Of a DNA stretch of 45,862 nucleotides, positions 35,499 to 44,711 are shown piece after piece. The position numbers and the translations under genes are program-made. Positions within the stretch are counted from its first letter, which is position 1. Every line of letters begins with the position of its first letter. The stretch spans positions 1 to 45,862 of the forward strand of contig JABHTG010000008.1 in the NCBI GenBank assembly GCA_018697205.1, given 5' to 3'. The notes beneath the pieces are model-generated. The model did not search any database. It was not told the DNA's origin and was given only the letters and a program-made list of their open reading frames with translations. This DNA comes from Nitrospina sp. Its GTDB lineage: Bacteria > Nitrospinota > Nitrospinia > Nitrospinales > VA-1.

Positions 35499-36860
35499 TC
35501 ACACTATGAGTTTTGAGTAGCGTTGATGAATTTTTAATACTTTATCTGCTAAGCTTTCTATATCTTCAGCTATAACTCTAATCATTTCCTCTTTTCGCAT
35601 ACCACCCTTATCAAAAATAATATCTGGAACAAATCCGCACTTGCGAATAGCAAAAGCAGTACCCCACTCTAGAGATGATCCCTCTAGCACTCTAATCTTT
35701 TTAGGCTCCATAGCACGATCAAAAGAAGCCATGCTAAGCTTTAAACTCTTACATACTTTAATTAAATCAGTATTATATTTTATATTCATTACCGCTCGTT
35801 TGGAGGAATCAAACTGCATAACAGTCAAAACAATATCCGCAATGTGACGCGACCCTCCAAAACGTGGCACCGATGGTATCAAAATATTCTCACCACATTT
35901 AACAATACGAGCAGGAAACCCAATAACATCATCCAGAGTATTCGCATTTTCTAGTCCAAACCCAATGTTGGACTGAACCTCTGGAATCAATTTGCCAATA
36001 CAATGATCTTTCAATACGCCAACAGTCTCAAGAACACGCTGACACATATCATAACGCTCAGAATCTTGATAAAGTCTTGCCAGAGGTTCGATTTGAGGCA
36101 CACCTTTTCCTGAGGCAACAGCAGCCATAATTGCAAGTCCGATAAACTCCTTTGCCTCTTTTATTGACGTAATTATATCTTTGCCTTTTACTAAGCTTGC
36201 CGTAATAGAAGCAGCTAGAACACAACCTGTTCCATGAACATCTGGACCAATCACGCGATCCGCATCTAAAGTAAGGTCTCGCTTACCATCAAAAAAAAGA
36301 TCTTGTGGTTTACCTTTTAAATGCCCACCCTTAATAAGAACATATTTTGCACCCATTTTTACCAAAACGCGGGCTGCGCGAACTCGGTCAGCGTAATTTC
36401 TTATTTTTACTCCTGATAATATCTCAGCTTCTTTTAAATTAGGTGTTAATAAGAAAGTGATAGGCAATAGCTCTTTTTTTAAAGCTTGAATTCCCTTCAG
36501 CGATAATAAGGATTTTCCTGATGAAGAATAGATTACGGGATCAACAACAATTTTTTTAATTCGATAACGGCGCAACAAAAAAACAACTGTTTTAACAATT
36601 AATTCATTTCCTAACATTCCTGTCTTAATAGCATCAGGCTTAACATCCTCTAGGATAACCTTAAGTTGCTGTTCAACTATTTTTGGCAAAATATTATGTA
36701 CACCCTCAACACCCAAAGTATTTTGTATGGTTATAGAGGTTGCAACTGATTTCCCATTTACTCCAAGTGCTGCAAATGTTTTTAAGTCAGCTTGGAGCCC
36801 CGCACCTCCACTTGGGTCAAAGCCAGCAATCGTTAAAGCTGTTTTAGTTGTTCTTTTCAT
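35499..36860 (-). CDS. thiDN: ThiD-ThiN fusion: HMP-P kinase and thiamin-phosphate synthase
   Basis: A 453-aa two-domain protein. Residues 1-255 are ThiD (GFDPSGGAGLQADLKTF, DVHGTGCVLAASITA), which phosphorylates HMP and HMP-P. Residues about 265-450 are ThiN: SNIGFGLENANTLDDVIGFP, PSVPRFGGSRHIADIVLT and PDIIFDKGGMRKEEMIR, the family that replaces ThiE and joins HMP-PP to thiazole phosphate. ThiD-ThiN fusions are common in archaea and sporadic in bacteria. A GTG at 36896 extends the frame by 12 residues, but ATG 36860 gives the usual ThiD start. No TPP riboswitch seen upstream. It follows glmS by 121 bp. Confidence 0.9.
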   Translation of the reverse strand: MKRTTKTALTIAGFDPSGGAGLQADLKTFAALGVNGKSVATSITIQNTLGVEGVHNILPKIVEQQLKVILEDVKPDAIKTGMLGNELIVKTVVFLLRRYRIKKIVVDPVIYSSSGKSLLSLKGIQALKKELLPITFLLTPNLKEAEILSGVKIRNYADRVRAARVLVKMGAKYVLIKGGHLKGKPQDLFFDGKRDLTLDADRVIGPDVHGTGCVLAASITASLVKGKDIITSIKEAKEFIGLAIMAAVASGKGVPQIEPLARLYQDSERYDMCQRVLETVGVLKDHCIGKLIPEVQSNIGFGLENANTLDDVIGFPARIVKCGENILIPSVPRFGGSRHIADIVLTVMQFDSSKRAVMNIKYNTDLIKVCKSLKLSMASFDRAMEPKKIRVLEGSSLEWGTAFAIRKCGFVPDIIFDKGGMRKEEMIRVIAEDIESLADKVLKIHQRYSKLIV

Positions 36861-36981
36861 AAGACAATAATGAGCGATAAAATTAGAATGCCGCACTCTA
36901 GCAGACCATTGAAAGAGATGGCAACAATATAATCGTGCGAAAAGTGAAAACTAGCGACATTGAGGGAGCACTTAGGTTAGA

Positions 36982-38802
36982 TTATCCGACTGTCACGGAC
37001 TTGGCCAATGACCGAGGTTTATCAATGTTGCGCTTGAGAGATATAGCGGTAAAATAAGCAAACAACTGTCCAATCACAAGCTGGACAAATGGAGCGACAA
37101 TTGACTTCACACTAGGAAGGATGATTTCTTCACTAAACAAATCCTTATTTTTACTGCCTTCGTCAAAGTGGATACCAAGAACAAACCCAGATCTTGCACG
37201 AATTTCTTCAACACTGTGAATGGTTGACTCGTATAATTCTTTATCTGAACGTGGAGGAATAAAAACAATGGAATTTACATCCTTATCAATCATTGCAAGA
37301 GTTCCGTGTTTTAAAAATCCGCCAGGCATTCCTTCAGCATGTACATAGGCCACTTCTTTCATCTTAAGGGCCGACTCTAGCGCGATTGGGTAGTAAATTC
37401 CTCTACCAAGGTAAAGCCAGTTTTTTACATTAGAATAATTATTCGCTATACGATGAATGAACCCCGACCGCTCATTTAATACATTCTGAATAATTTGAGG
37501 CAATTGGCTTAGAGCAGCTATAGAGGCTTTATATTCTTGCTGTTTTATTTTCTTTTTCTTTAAACTCAATTTTAGAGCTAAAAGCGTCAAGGTAATCATC
37601 TGTGCAAATGCTGCCTTGGTGCTAATAACACAAATTTCAGGACCGGACCCCTGAAGAATAACCTTATCAACCAATCGAGAAATAGAAGACCCCATAACAT
37701 TAACAATAGCAGCAGTCTTAGAACCTTTAGACCTTGCAAACTTTAAAGCACGGATAGTATCGAAAGTTTCGCCTGACTGGGAAACAGTAAGGACTAGACT
37801 CTTACTATCAACTTTGGCGAGTGAAACAAACTCATCTGAACTGAGCGCTGGGATAAAAAGATCTGCAAGGGATGAAAATAGATACTCTGAAAACTTTGCT
37901 ACATAAAATGTAGTTCCCACACCAACAAAATATGTATTGTCGCTTCTATCAATCATATCGACAACCTCACCCATTAAATTAGAGTCGAGTTCCAAAGCAG
38001 TATTAATCGTCTGTGGTTGTTCATAAATTTCTTTGAGCATGTAATGTGGATAGCCACCTTTTTTTGCCGTTTCGCTATCCCACTCGATCTTTGTGATGGG
38101 TTTAACGACTTCTTCTTGTGTTAAAAAATTTTTTACCACATAAGAGTCTCTTGATAGAATTGCATACTCATCATCTTCGATAATGACAGCATTTTTGGTA
38201 TAATTTATAAATGCATTAAAGTCTGATCCAACAAACTTTAACTCATCCCCAATCCCAAGCATCAACGGCGACTCTCTTCTTGCACAAAAAATTTGATCTG
38301 GATGGTGAGTAGAAATCATAGCTATGGCAAAAGTTCCCTCTAAAATATTCAATGTCTTAACTAATGCTTTTTCGACACTCTTGTATTTTTTATAATATTT
38401 TTCCAATAAATGGGGAATCACTTCCGTATCCGTTTCAGAACGAAATATATGCCCTTCGCCTATCAATCCGTCTCTAAGAAAACGATAGTTTGAGATAATT
38501 CCATTATGAACTAAAGCAAATGTTCCGTCGCATGATATAAAAGGATGAGTATTATCTTGTGTTACCGTGCCATGCGTAGCCCAGCGGGTATGAGCAATTC
38601 CTGTTTTTCCTTTTGTGGAAAGAATGTTTCCCTTACGAAAAAATTCTTCTACTCCTCCAGTATTCTTCCGTATCATAAGGCTGCTTTTATTCATCAAGGC
38701 AACGCCACAGGAATCATACCCTCGATACTCCAAGTTTCGGATTCCTTGAAACAAAACCTCTGAAATATCATTTAACCCTACAACTCCATTGATTCCACAC
38801 AT
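36982..38802 (-). CDS. glmS: Glutamine-fructose-6-phosphate aminotransferase
   Basis: A 606-aa GlmS. The N-terminal glutaminase has catalytic C2 (MCGINGVVG), RWATHGTVTQDNTHP and HNGIISNYRFLRDGL. Two SIS domains follow, with SQSGETFDTIRALKFA and STKAAFAQMITLTLLA. The C-terminus LAKSVTVG is close to the usual LAKSVTVE sugar-binding end. It makes glucosamine-6-phosphate, the first committed step to UDP-GlcNAc. It lies 13 bp downstream of the GlmU-like gene, so it is in one operon. No glmS ribozyme is visible in that short gap. Confidence 0.95.
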   Translation of the reverse strand: MCGINGVVGLNDISEVLFQGIRNLEYRGYDSCGVALMNKSSLMIRKNTGGVEEFFRKGNILSTKGKTGIAHTRWATHGTVTQDNTHPFISCDGTFALVHNGIISNYRFLRDGLIGEGHIFRSETDTEVIPHLLEKYYKKYKSVEKALVKTLNILEGTFAIAMISTHHPDQIFCARRESPLMLGIGDELKFVGSDFNAFINYTKNAVIIEDDEYAILSRDSYVVKNFLTQEEVVKPITKIEWDSETAKKGGYPHYMLKEIYEQPQTINTALELDSNLMGEVVDMIDRSDNTYFVGVGTTFYVAKFSEYLFSSLADLFIPALSSDEFVSLAKVDSKSLVLTVSQSGETFDTIRALKFARSKGSKTAAIVNVMGSSISRLVDKVILQGSGPEICVISTKAAFAQMITLTLLALKLSLKKKKIKQQEYKASIAALSQLPQIIQNVLNERSGFIHRIANNYSNVKNWLYLGRGIYYPIALESALKMKEVAYVHAEGMPGGFLKHGTLAMIDKDVNSIVFIPPRSDKELYESTIHSVEEIRARSGFVLGIHFDEGSKNKDLFSEEIILPSVKSIVAPFVQLVIGQLFAYFTAISLKRNIDKPRSLAKSVTVG

Positions 38803-38815
38803 ATCAAATACTTAG

Positions 38816-40024
38816 TTAAGTTTTATTTGTAACTGAATAACAAGCAGGAATATTTTTCCTAGGTAAAACCACGGTTCCTGGTTGAATAGTGTTCCCCGCA
38901 CCTATAACCACACCATCACCAACAAATGCTCCTAATTTTTTCATATTCGTTGATAAGTTAGTTTTACCATTTTTCACCTGTATTTTTTTCCAATTTGTAT
39001 TTCTATTTACTGTCATACAACCAGCACCTATATCCACATTTTCACCAATGACACTATCACCAACAAAAGACAATCTTCCAATCCCTGAATTATCGAGCAC
39101 CACGCAGTTTTTAAGCTCTACACCATAGCCAACCGAACAGTTACTACCTATGGAAGTATAACTTCGAATTAAGGAATTATTTCCGATATAACTCCCTTTA
39201 CCAATTGAGCACGGACCCTCCAAAACAGCTCCAGCTTTAATAACAACATTCTCCTTAATATTAACCACACCCTGAATTGTTACATTAGACTCCATAACAG
39301 CTGATTTGGCTATAGAAGACTCATTCCATGAATCTAGAACAATTTTATTTGCCTGTAAAATTTCCCAAGGGTAGACAATATCAAGCCACTCGTTTTCCCA
39401 CATCGAAGCCATCAAGTCACCCTCTTTAACCATCATTTTTAAGGCTTTTTCCATAGAGTGCTTATTTTTTTTTAGTAAAGCAAAGAAAGATTCCGGTAAA
39501 ACAAAAACACCCGCCAATACATAGTTACCAAAGTTACTTCCTTTTGGCTTTTCTACAATCTTGGTTATTTTCATTTGAGCATTTAAGAAAACATTTCCAA
39601 AACTTTCATTAGAAGGTGGCAAACAAATTGAAGCTACGGGGCACTTAAAAGAATGGAACGATTGCTGGGCTTTACTATAAATATTTTCATCGGTTAAGGT
39701 ATCTCCATAAATCAGCAGAAAATACTCTCCAGGGGAAATTTTTTCTTTCACCTGAAGAATCGCATCACCAATACCACTATTTTTCCTCTGCTCCAAGCAA
39801 TGGATGTTCATGCCGGCATCTGATTTTTCGGCAACAAACTCTTGAATTCTTTCCTTGTGATGCCCCACTACTATATATACATCATTGATTCCTGCATTCT
39901 TCAACTGGCATAAGCTATTATCTAATAGCGTTTTGCCAGCAACCGAAATCATTGGGATAGGTCGGGTGTTTGAAAAAGGGTTAAGATTAGAACCTTTGCC
40001 GGCGGCGAGGATGATAGCTTTCAT
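38816..40024 (-). CDS. GlmU-like nucleotidyltransferase/beta-helix protein with altered active sites
   Basis: A 402-aa protein with an N-terminal nucleotidyltransferase fold (1-230) and a left-handed beta-helix (235-400), like the archaeal GlmU-type bifunctional enzymes. The signature loop is LAAGKGSNLNPFSNTRPIPM: the usual GxGTR arginine is N13 and the Pro-Lys lysine is I23. In the helix, RLSFVGDSVIGENVDIGAG aligns with the GlmU segment HLTYLGDAEIGDNVNIGAG, so the catalytic His is R317. The rest of the fold is well kept (IVEKPK, EWLDIVYPWEILQAN). It lies between glmU-N and glmS. It may be a degraded acetyltransferase, a scaffold or an enzyme for another sugar. Confidence 0.8.
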   Translation of the reverse strand: MKAIILAAGKGSNLNPFSNTRPIPMISVAGKTLLDNSLCQLKNAGINDVYIVVGHHKERIQEFVAEKSDAGMNIHCLEQRKNSGIGDAILQVKEKISPGEYFLLIYGDTLTDENIYSKAQQSFHSFKCPVASICLPPSNESFGNVFLNAQMKITKIVEKPKGSNFGNYVLAGVFVLPESFFALLKKNKHSMEKALKMMVKEGDLMASMWENEWLDIVYPWEILQANKIVLDSWNESSIAKSAVMESNVTIQGVVNIKENVVIKAGAVLEGPCSIGKGSYIGNNSLIRSYTSIGSNCSVGYGVELKNCVVLDNSGIGRLSFVGDSVIGENVDIGAGCMTVNRNTNWKKIQVKNGKTNLSTNMKKLGAFVGDGVVIGAGNTIQPGTVVLPRKNIPACYSVTNKT

Positions 40025-40068
40025 TCAGACTCCGTCCTTGATGAGGTTAACTTTTAAAGATGTGGTTT

Positions 40069-40821
40069 TCATAAGGACCTGGTTTTGTCTGTCAGTATTT
40101 TTTCTGCTAGAAACAAGTCTTCTTGTGTGTTAATTCCTAAAAGTTGAGTGCTATCTGCGATTTGCAGGGTTTCAACTACAGAACCACTTTTAACTATGTA
40201 CTCTATAGTATCGGTTAGATAATATTCTTTTTGAATATTATTATTATTAATAGCATTTAATGCCTTTAAAAACAAGTATTTATCAAAACAATAGACTCCT
40301 GAGTTAAATTCGTCAACTTTTTTTTCTTCTTCAGAAGCATCTTTATGCTCAACTATTTTAGATACAGCTCCTTGCTCATCTCGGATTACTAAACCAAAGT
40401 CTTTTTTCTCAGAAGATTTTAGAGTCAAAACCGTGCAAGCAGATTCTTTGTCTCGGTGCTTGTTAACAAGCTCTATTAACGTTTTTGATTTAATGAGCGG
40501 CATGTCACCACAAACAACTAAAATATCCCCTAAAAAATCATCTAAAGCTAGTTTTGCTTGCTGCGCAGCGTGGCCCGTTCCAAGTTGTTCTTTCTGCTCA
40601 ACGAATATCAATCCACGGCCGGCAAACGTTTTCTTAACAACTTCGGATTGGAACCCTATCACTAACACAGAAACATGTGGGTTAAGAGGGACTAATGATT
40701 CCAACACGTAATACAATAAAGGTTGGTTTTTTAATGGTTGAAGAACCTTAGCTAAAGAGGACTTCATCCGCGTACCTTTTCCTGCTGCAAGCACAATAAC
40801 TGCAAGGGTTTTTGAGTTCAT
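40069..40821 (-). CDS. UDP-GlcNAc pyrophosphorylase domain only (GlmU N-terminal-like)
   Basis: A 250-aa protein equal to the GlmU pyrophosphorylase domain. It keeps LAAGKGTRMKSSLAKVLQPL, EQLGTGHAAQQAK and CGDMPLI, and ends after GINTQEDLFLAEK where GlmU continues into the beta-helix. So it should make UDP-GlcNAc from GlcNAc-1-P and UTP but cannot acetylate GlcN-1-P. It heads a leftward operon with the GlmU-like protein (44 bp gap) and glmS. Divergent from mtaB. Confidence 0.88.
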   Translation of the reverse strand: MNSKTLAVIVLAAGKGTRMKSSLAKVLQPLKNQPLLYYVLESLVPLNPHVSVLVIGFQSEVVKKTFAGRGLIFVEQKEQLGTGHAAQQAKLALDDFLGDILVVCGDMPLIKSKTLIELVNKHRDKESACTVLTLKSSEKKDFGLVIRDEQGAVSKIVEHKDASEEEKKVDEFNSGVYCFDKYLFLKALNAINNNNIQKEYYLTDTIEYIVKSGSVVETLQIADSTQLLGINTQEDLFLAEKILTDKTRSL

Positions 40822-41021
40822 CGAATTAAGAAAAATATTATCTTATTTAAATAATTTTGAAGTACTAACAATTTCTTAAGTTACAGGTTAAGTCAATTTT
40901 ATGCACCCATCAATAAGCAATTGAATTATAGGTTGATTCATAAAATTTGCTAGATTATTATGAACTATCGAAAAAATATAAACAGACCTATCTGAATAGC
41001 ACCCAAAACTATCCTCAAAAA

Positions 41022-42344
41022 ATGAAAGTTGCTTTTACAACATTAGGTTGTCGTACCAATCAACACGACACAGCAGAGATGCAGGTTCTTCTTGAGAAAG
41101 AAGGGTACTCTATAGTTAACTCATCCGAAACTGCAGACATATATGTTATCAACACATGCACGGTAACAGCAAGAAGTGATTATAACTCCCGACTAGCTGT
41201 TAAAAAATCTTTAGCTATTAATGAAAATGCTACTGTTGTATTTACCGGTTGTTATGCTCAGCTTAACCCTAAAGATTCTGCAAAAATGGAGGGCCTTGAT
41301 CTTGTCTTAGGCAATGCTGATAAACTTAAAATTGTAGAGGCTCTTAAGGCAACACTTAAAAAAAATTCTACACAAAAACAATCAGGTCTTGCTAAGGTCC
41401 ATATGTCAGATATTCATGCCGACAGGGAATTTCAAACTCTTCCTGTTACCCAGTATCAAGGAAGAACAAAGGCTTTTATTAAAGTACAAACTGGATGCGA
41501 TGAGAGTTGTTCTTTCTGTACCGTTGTTCGGGCACGCGGGTCATCCGCAAGCGATTCAAGAGAAAACATACTTGATAATGTCCAGCACGCTATTGATGGA
41601 GGTTACAAAGAAATCACACTCACTGGGATCAATCTTGGTACTTGGGGAATGGATTTTCGCTCACAAGAAAATTTTTCCTCATTAGTTGAAGATATAGCCG
41701 ATCTAAATGGTAACTTCCGTATAAGGTTAAGCTCAATAAACCCTATGGAAATAGATGATCACCTAATTGAGCTTATTGCTCAGCATGAAAAAATCTGCCC
41801 ACACCTACACATTCCTCTTCAAAGTGGGGACACTGCAATACTTTCGAAAATGAGACGTAACTATAATGCCGATCAATATAAACATATAGCTAGGCGCGCA
41901 GTTGATAGGATTCCATCTCTTGGACTGGGTGCAGATGTAATTGTTGGATTTCCTAGTGAAAGCGAAGAAAATTTTGAGTCCACTCGTAGGCTAATAAAAG
42001 AACTGCCTTTTTCATATCTACATGTTTTTTCATATTCGCCACGCTCCGGCACAGAAGCACACAATTGCAAAAATAATATTAAAAATATCATTAAAAAAGA
42101 ACGTAATCTCATTCTTAGTGACTTGGTCAAGGAAAAAGCTCATCTATTTCATAAAAGTTTTATTGGGAGAAAAGTTACCGTCCTCATTGAAGAGCATAAA
42201 CAAACCAATGGGTCATTAAAGGGCCATTCTGAACACTATGTCCCTGTTCGTATTGATACGGATATCGCCCTGCAAAACCAACTAGTAACTGTATTAATCA
42301 CAGAAGTGCAAAAAAACGAACTTGTCGGATGCCTCGAATTATAA
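41022..42344 (+). CDS. mtaB: tRNA t6A37 methylthiotransferase MtaB-like
   Basis: A 440-aa MiaB-family radical SAM methylthiotransferase. The N-terminal domain has TTLGCRTNQHDTAEM, VINTCTVT and FTGCYAQL with the three auxiliary-cluster Cys. The radical SAM motif is VQTGCDESCSFCTVVRARG. A TRAM domain ends the protein (VTVLIEEHKQTNGSLKGHSE). TLGC-x-x-NQ and the loop sequence favour MtaB over MiaB or RimO. The frame opens to a TTG at 40947 but ATG at 41022 gives the standard start. It modifies A37 of ANN-decoding tRNAs. Followed by smpB 49 bp later. Confidence 0.88.
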   Translation: MKVAFTTLGCRTNQHDTAEMQVLLEKEGYSIVNSSETADIYVINTCTVTARSDYNSRLAVKKSLAINENATVVFTGCYAQLNPKDSAKMEGLDLVLGNADKLKIVEALKATLKKNSTQKQSGLAKVHMSDIHADREFQTLPVTQYQGRTKAFIKVQTGCDESCSFCTVVRARGSSASDSRENILDNVQHAIDGGYKEITLTGINLGTWGMDFRSQENFSSLVEDIADLNGNFRIRLSSINPMEIDDHLIELIAQHEKICPHLHIPLQSGDTAILSKMRRNYNADQYKHIARRAVDRIPSLGLGADVIVGFPSESEENFESTRRLIKELPFSYLHVFSYSPRSGTEAHNCKNNIKNIIKKERNLILSDLVKEKAHLFHKSFIGRKVTVLIEEHKQTNGSLKGHSEHYVPVRIDTDIALQNQLVTVLITEVQKNELVGCLEL

Positions 42345-42393
42345 TCCTCACTTTATTTTTACAATTAAAAATTTTTTTTAATGGCATAAATGT

Positions 42394-42852
42394 ATGAGTG
42401 ATATCAAAATAATTTGCCAGAACAAACGAGCTAGGCACGAATATTTCATAGAAGATTCTTTAGAATGCGGTTTAATGTTAAGAGGACCGGAGGTCAAATC
42501 ACTACGAGATGGCAAAGCGAATTTAACTGACAGCTATGCTAGTGTTGAGAGAAGTGAAGTTTGGCTAAATAATTTTCATATTAACCCCTACAGCCCAGCT
42601 CAACAGTTCAATCTAAACCCTACCCGGAAGAGAAAACTATTACTAAACCGAAAAGAAATTAACAAGCTTATTGGAAGAGCGCAGGAAAAGGGATATACCT
42701 TGGTCCCTCTCAAAGTCTACTTTAAAAATGGGATTGCTAAAGTAGAGATTTCTATTGCCAAAGCAAAGAAACTACACGATAAACGCGCTAGCATTAAAAA
42801 ACGGGAAGCTGTAAGGGAAATCGATAAAGCCATGAAAAGAGGTCGAGGTTAA
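42394..42852 (+). CDS. smpB: SsrA-binding protein SmpB
   Basis: A 152-aa SmpB, the tmRNA partner in ribosome rescue. RARHEYFIEDSLECGLMLRGPEVKSLRDGK, cut here to its features: the RNA-binding barrel with GxExKSLR-type EVKSLR, a middle HINPYSPA and the C-terminal basic tail KKREAVREIDKAMKRGRG that enters the mRNA channel. Length is normal. No tmRNA gene was found in the window. Its end overlaps the convergent small membrane gene by 4 bp. Confidence 0.95.
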   Translation: MSDIKIICQNKRARHEYFIEDSLECGLMLRGPEVKSLRDGKANLTDSYASVERSEVWLNNFHINPYSPAQQFNLNPTRKRKLLLNRKEINKLIGRAQEKGYTLVPLKVYFKNGIAKVEISIAKAKKLHDKRASIKKREAVREIDKAMKRGRG

Positions 42853-43064
42853 CCTTCATCTAGGTCCTTCCATTTCTTACGCATGTATTCGTCCTTGACC
42901 CAGAAGTATAAAAAAAGTATTACCCAACCAATAACGATAGCAATAACACTTTGTATGAAATTACCATCCAAAGCGCCTACCATAACCCAAAAAATAGAGC
43001 CTATTATCCAAAAAATAATGAATATGGTACGTAAGCCTGTGTTTCTTCCTTCCATGACTATCAA
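42849..43064 (-). CDS. 71-aa two-helix membrane protein
   Basis: Two hydrophobic helices (about 12-30 and 35-55) linked by DGNFIQS, then an acidic/basic tail DEYMRKKWKDLDEG. A start at the ATG three codons later (MEGRN) is as likely. It overlaps the end of smpB on the other strand by 4 bp. No family recognised and no function can be inferred. Coding potential comes from the clear two-helix pattern and length. Confidence 0.55.
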   Translation of the reverse strand: MIVMEGRNTGLRTIFIIFWIIGSIFWVMVGALDGNFIQSVIAIVIGWVILFLYFWVKDEYMRKKWKDLDEG

Positions 43065-43158
43065 CTCAGATAATTGATTTTTTTATTCTGCGCCATCAGC
43101 TACAAGAAAAACTAATAGACCTTATTTAAACTCATGTGTTTTTTATTGTAAATACGGA

Positions 43159-44085
43159 TTAATCTGAATTTATTTTATTTCGAGAAGATACAACAAGCAC
43201 AACGCCACTAACTGCAATAATACCGCCTAAATAGCCATGCCAACTGATATTTTCTGCTGGAAGTACTCCAACGTTAAAAGTATCCAGTACCCACATCCCA
43301 CTCAAAGTAATAAGCGGATTCAGTGTAATAAGTATGCTGATAAGAGTGAGAGGGATACATTCAACTGCTTCAGCTAAAGCACCATATGCTAACAAAGTAT
43401 TTAAGCCCAAAATAATGAGTAGAACCCAACCCATAGTGCTGCCGCCAAAAAACTCATCCCATTCAACCAATGGAATCAACACTACCACCGCAACAGCATA
43501 TATAATTAGGTTAATTGTCTGTGCTGAGTACTTTATGCTCAGTTGTTTCTGGCAAACCATATAAAGAACCCATAAAATGGCAGCGAATAATACCCATCTA
43601 TTTGCAGCGGAATATTCAATATGATTTACTACATTTTCTAATCTGTCCAAATAAAAAAGGTAGAACCCGATTATTGATATAACTATGCCAATCAACTGCT
43701 TTAGCGTAATAGATTCTTTAAAAAAAAGGACTCCAACGATAACCAGAAGAAGAGGAGCAACTTGAATAATAATTGCAGAATTCGAAGCTCCGCTTAAGTT
43801 AATTCCCTGAGTCATTCCAAAATAGTTTGCCGCCAGTGCACTTCCCCCTAATATTCCGATTATCGGAGGATGGAGTAAAAGCCTACAACCGGACCCGAAT
43901 ACGAAAAGAAAATTAAATAGCATTAAAAATGAAAAGAAAAAACGAAACCAAGCAATAGTCCCAGCAGAATAGTAATTAAGCCCAAGTTTAAGAAATATAG
44001 GCAATACCCCCCAAAGAGAAACTGTGACCATAACCATAAAGATTCCCTTTAAGTATGAATCAGAATGAGTTTTAGATTTATTCAA
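43159..44085 (-). CDS. EamA/DMT-superfamily transporter
   Basis: A 308-aa protein with about ten transmembrane helices as two EamA repeats. Markers are WGVLPIFLKLGLNYYSAGTIAW at the start of repeat 1, LLLVIVGVLFFKESITLKQLIG, and ALAEAVECIPLTLISILITL in repeat 2. It exports or imports small metabolites; substrate is not evident. Start is TTG at 44085, overlapping the hisH stop; ATG at 44037 with AAGGGA upstream is an alternative. The overlap suggests co-transcription with hisH. Confidence 0.85.
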   Translation of the reverse strand: MNKSKTHSDSYLKGIFMVMVTVSLWGVLPIFLKLGLNYYSAGTIAWFRFFFSFLMLFNFLFVFGSGCRLLLHPPIIGILGGSALAANYFGMTQGINLSGASNSAIIIQVAPLLLVIVGVLFFKESITLKQLIGIVISIIGFYLFYLDRLENVVNHIEYSAANRWVLFAAILWVLYMVCQKQLSIKYSAQTINLIIYAVAVVVLIPLVEWDEFFGGSTMGWVLLIILGLNTLLAYGALAEAVECIPLTLISILITLNPLITLSGMWVLDTFNVGVLPAENISWHGYLGGIIAVSGVVLVVSSRNKINSD

Positions 44086-44711
44086 TTTAGGTTGGAAAAT
44101 TTCTCAAGAATAGAAAGGCCCAGAGTTTGGCTTTTTTCAGGGTGAAATTGAAATGCATATATATTTTTATGCTGGATCCCTGAAACGAATTCAACACCAT
44201 GGTGGGTCACCGTGGCTATCATTTCTAGATTTTCAGGAACTACGTGGTAGGAATGTACGAAATATAAATATGGTGCATCTCCTATTCCTTCAAATAGAGG
44301 CAAATCCTTTTTAACTTTAATTTGATTCCAACCCATGTGAGGGATTTTAAGAGAGGATGCTTTCCCCTGACCTGCTTCTCCGTTGGGAAATTTCACAACT
44401 TTTCCGGGGAGAATACCTAACCCATCCACAGGGCCAAACTCCTCACTTTCTTCAAAAAGAACCTGTAAGCCAAGGCAAATACCAAGAAACGGTTTGCCAC
44501 TGTCGATAAACTTCCTAAGAGGATCGATGAGTTCTAATTTCTTTAAATTCTCCATGCAGTCTTTAAAAGCACCGACACCTGGCAACACAACTGAGTCTGC
44601 ATTAAGAATCAAATCAATATCATGAGTTACTACTACCTTAGCACCAACAAATTCCAAAGCTTTTTGCACAGAGCGGAGGTTTCCCATGCCGTAATCAATT
44701 ACGGCAATCAC
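44082..44711 (-). CDS. hisH: Imidazole glycerol phosphate synthase subunit HisH
   Basis: A 209-aa class I glutamine amidotransferase. Nucleophile Cys is in FLGICLGLQVLFE, His and Glu in FQFHPEKSQ, and the N-terminus IAVIDYGMGNLRSV is typical. It supplies ammonia to HisF in histidine synthesis; hisF is not in the window. The GTG start at 44711 overlaps the TAG of hisB by one base. Confidence 0.94.
   Translation of the reverse strand: MIAVIDYGMGNLRSVQKALEFVGAKVVVTHDIDLILNADSVVLPGVGAFKDCMENLKKLELIDPLRKFIDSGKPFLGICLGLQVLFEESEEFGPVDGLGILPGKVVKFPNGEAGQGKASSLKIPHMGWNQIKVKKDLPLFEGIGDAPYLYFVHSYHVVPENLEMIATVTHHGVEFVSGIQHKNIYAFQFHPEKSQTLGLSILEKFSNLN

Noticed and set aside
36861-36981. TPP riboswitch before the ThiD-ThiN gene
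   Set aside because: No CUGAGA-type core or paired helices were seen in the 121-bp gap.
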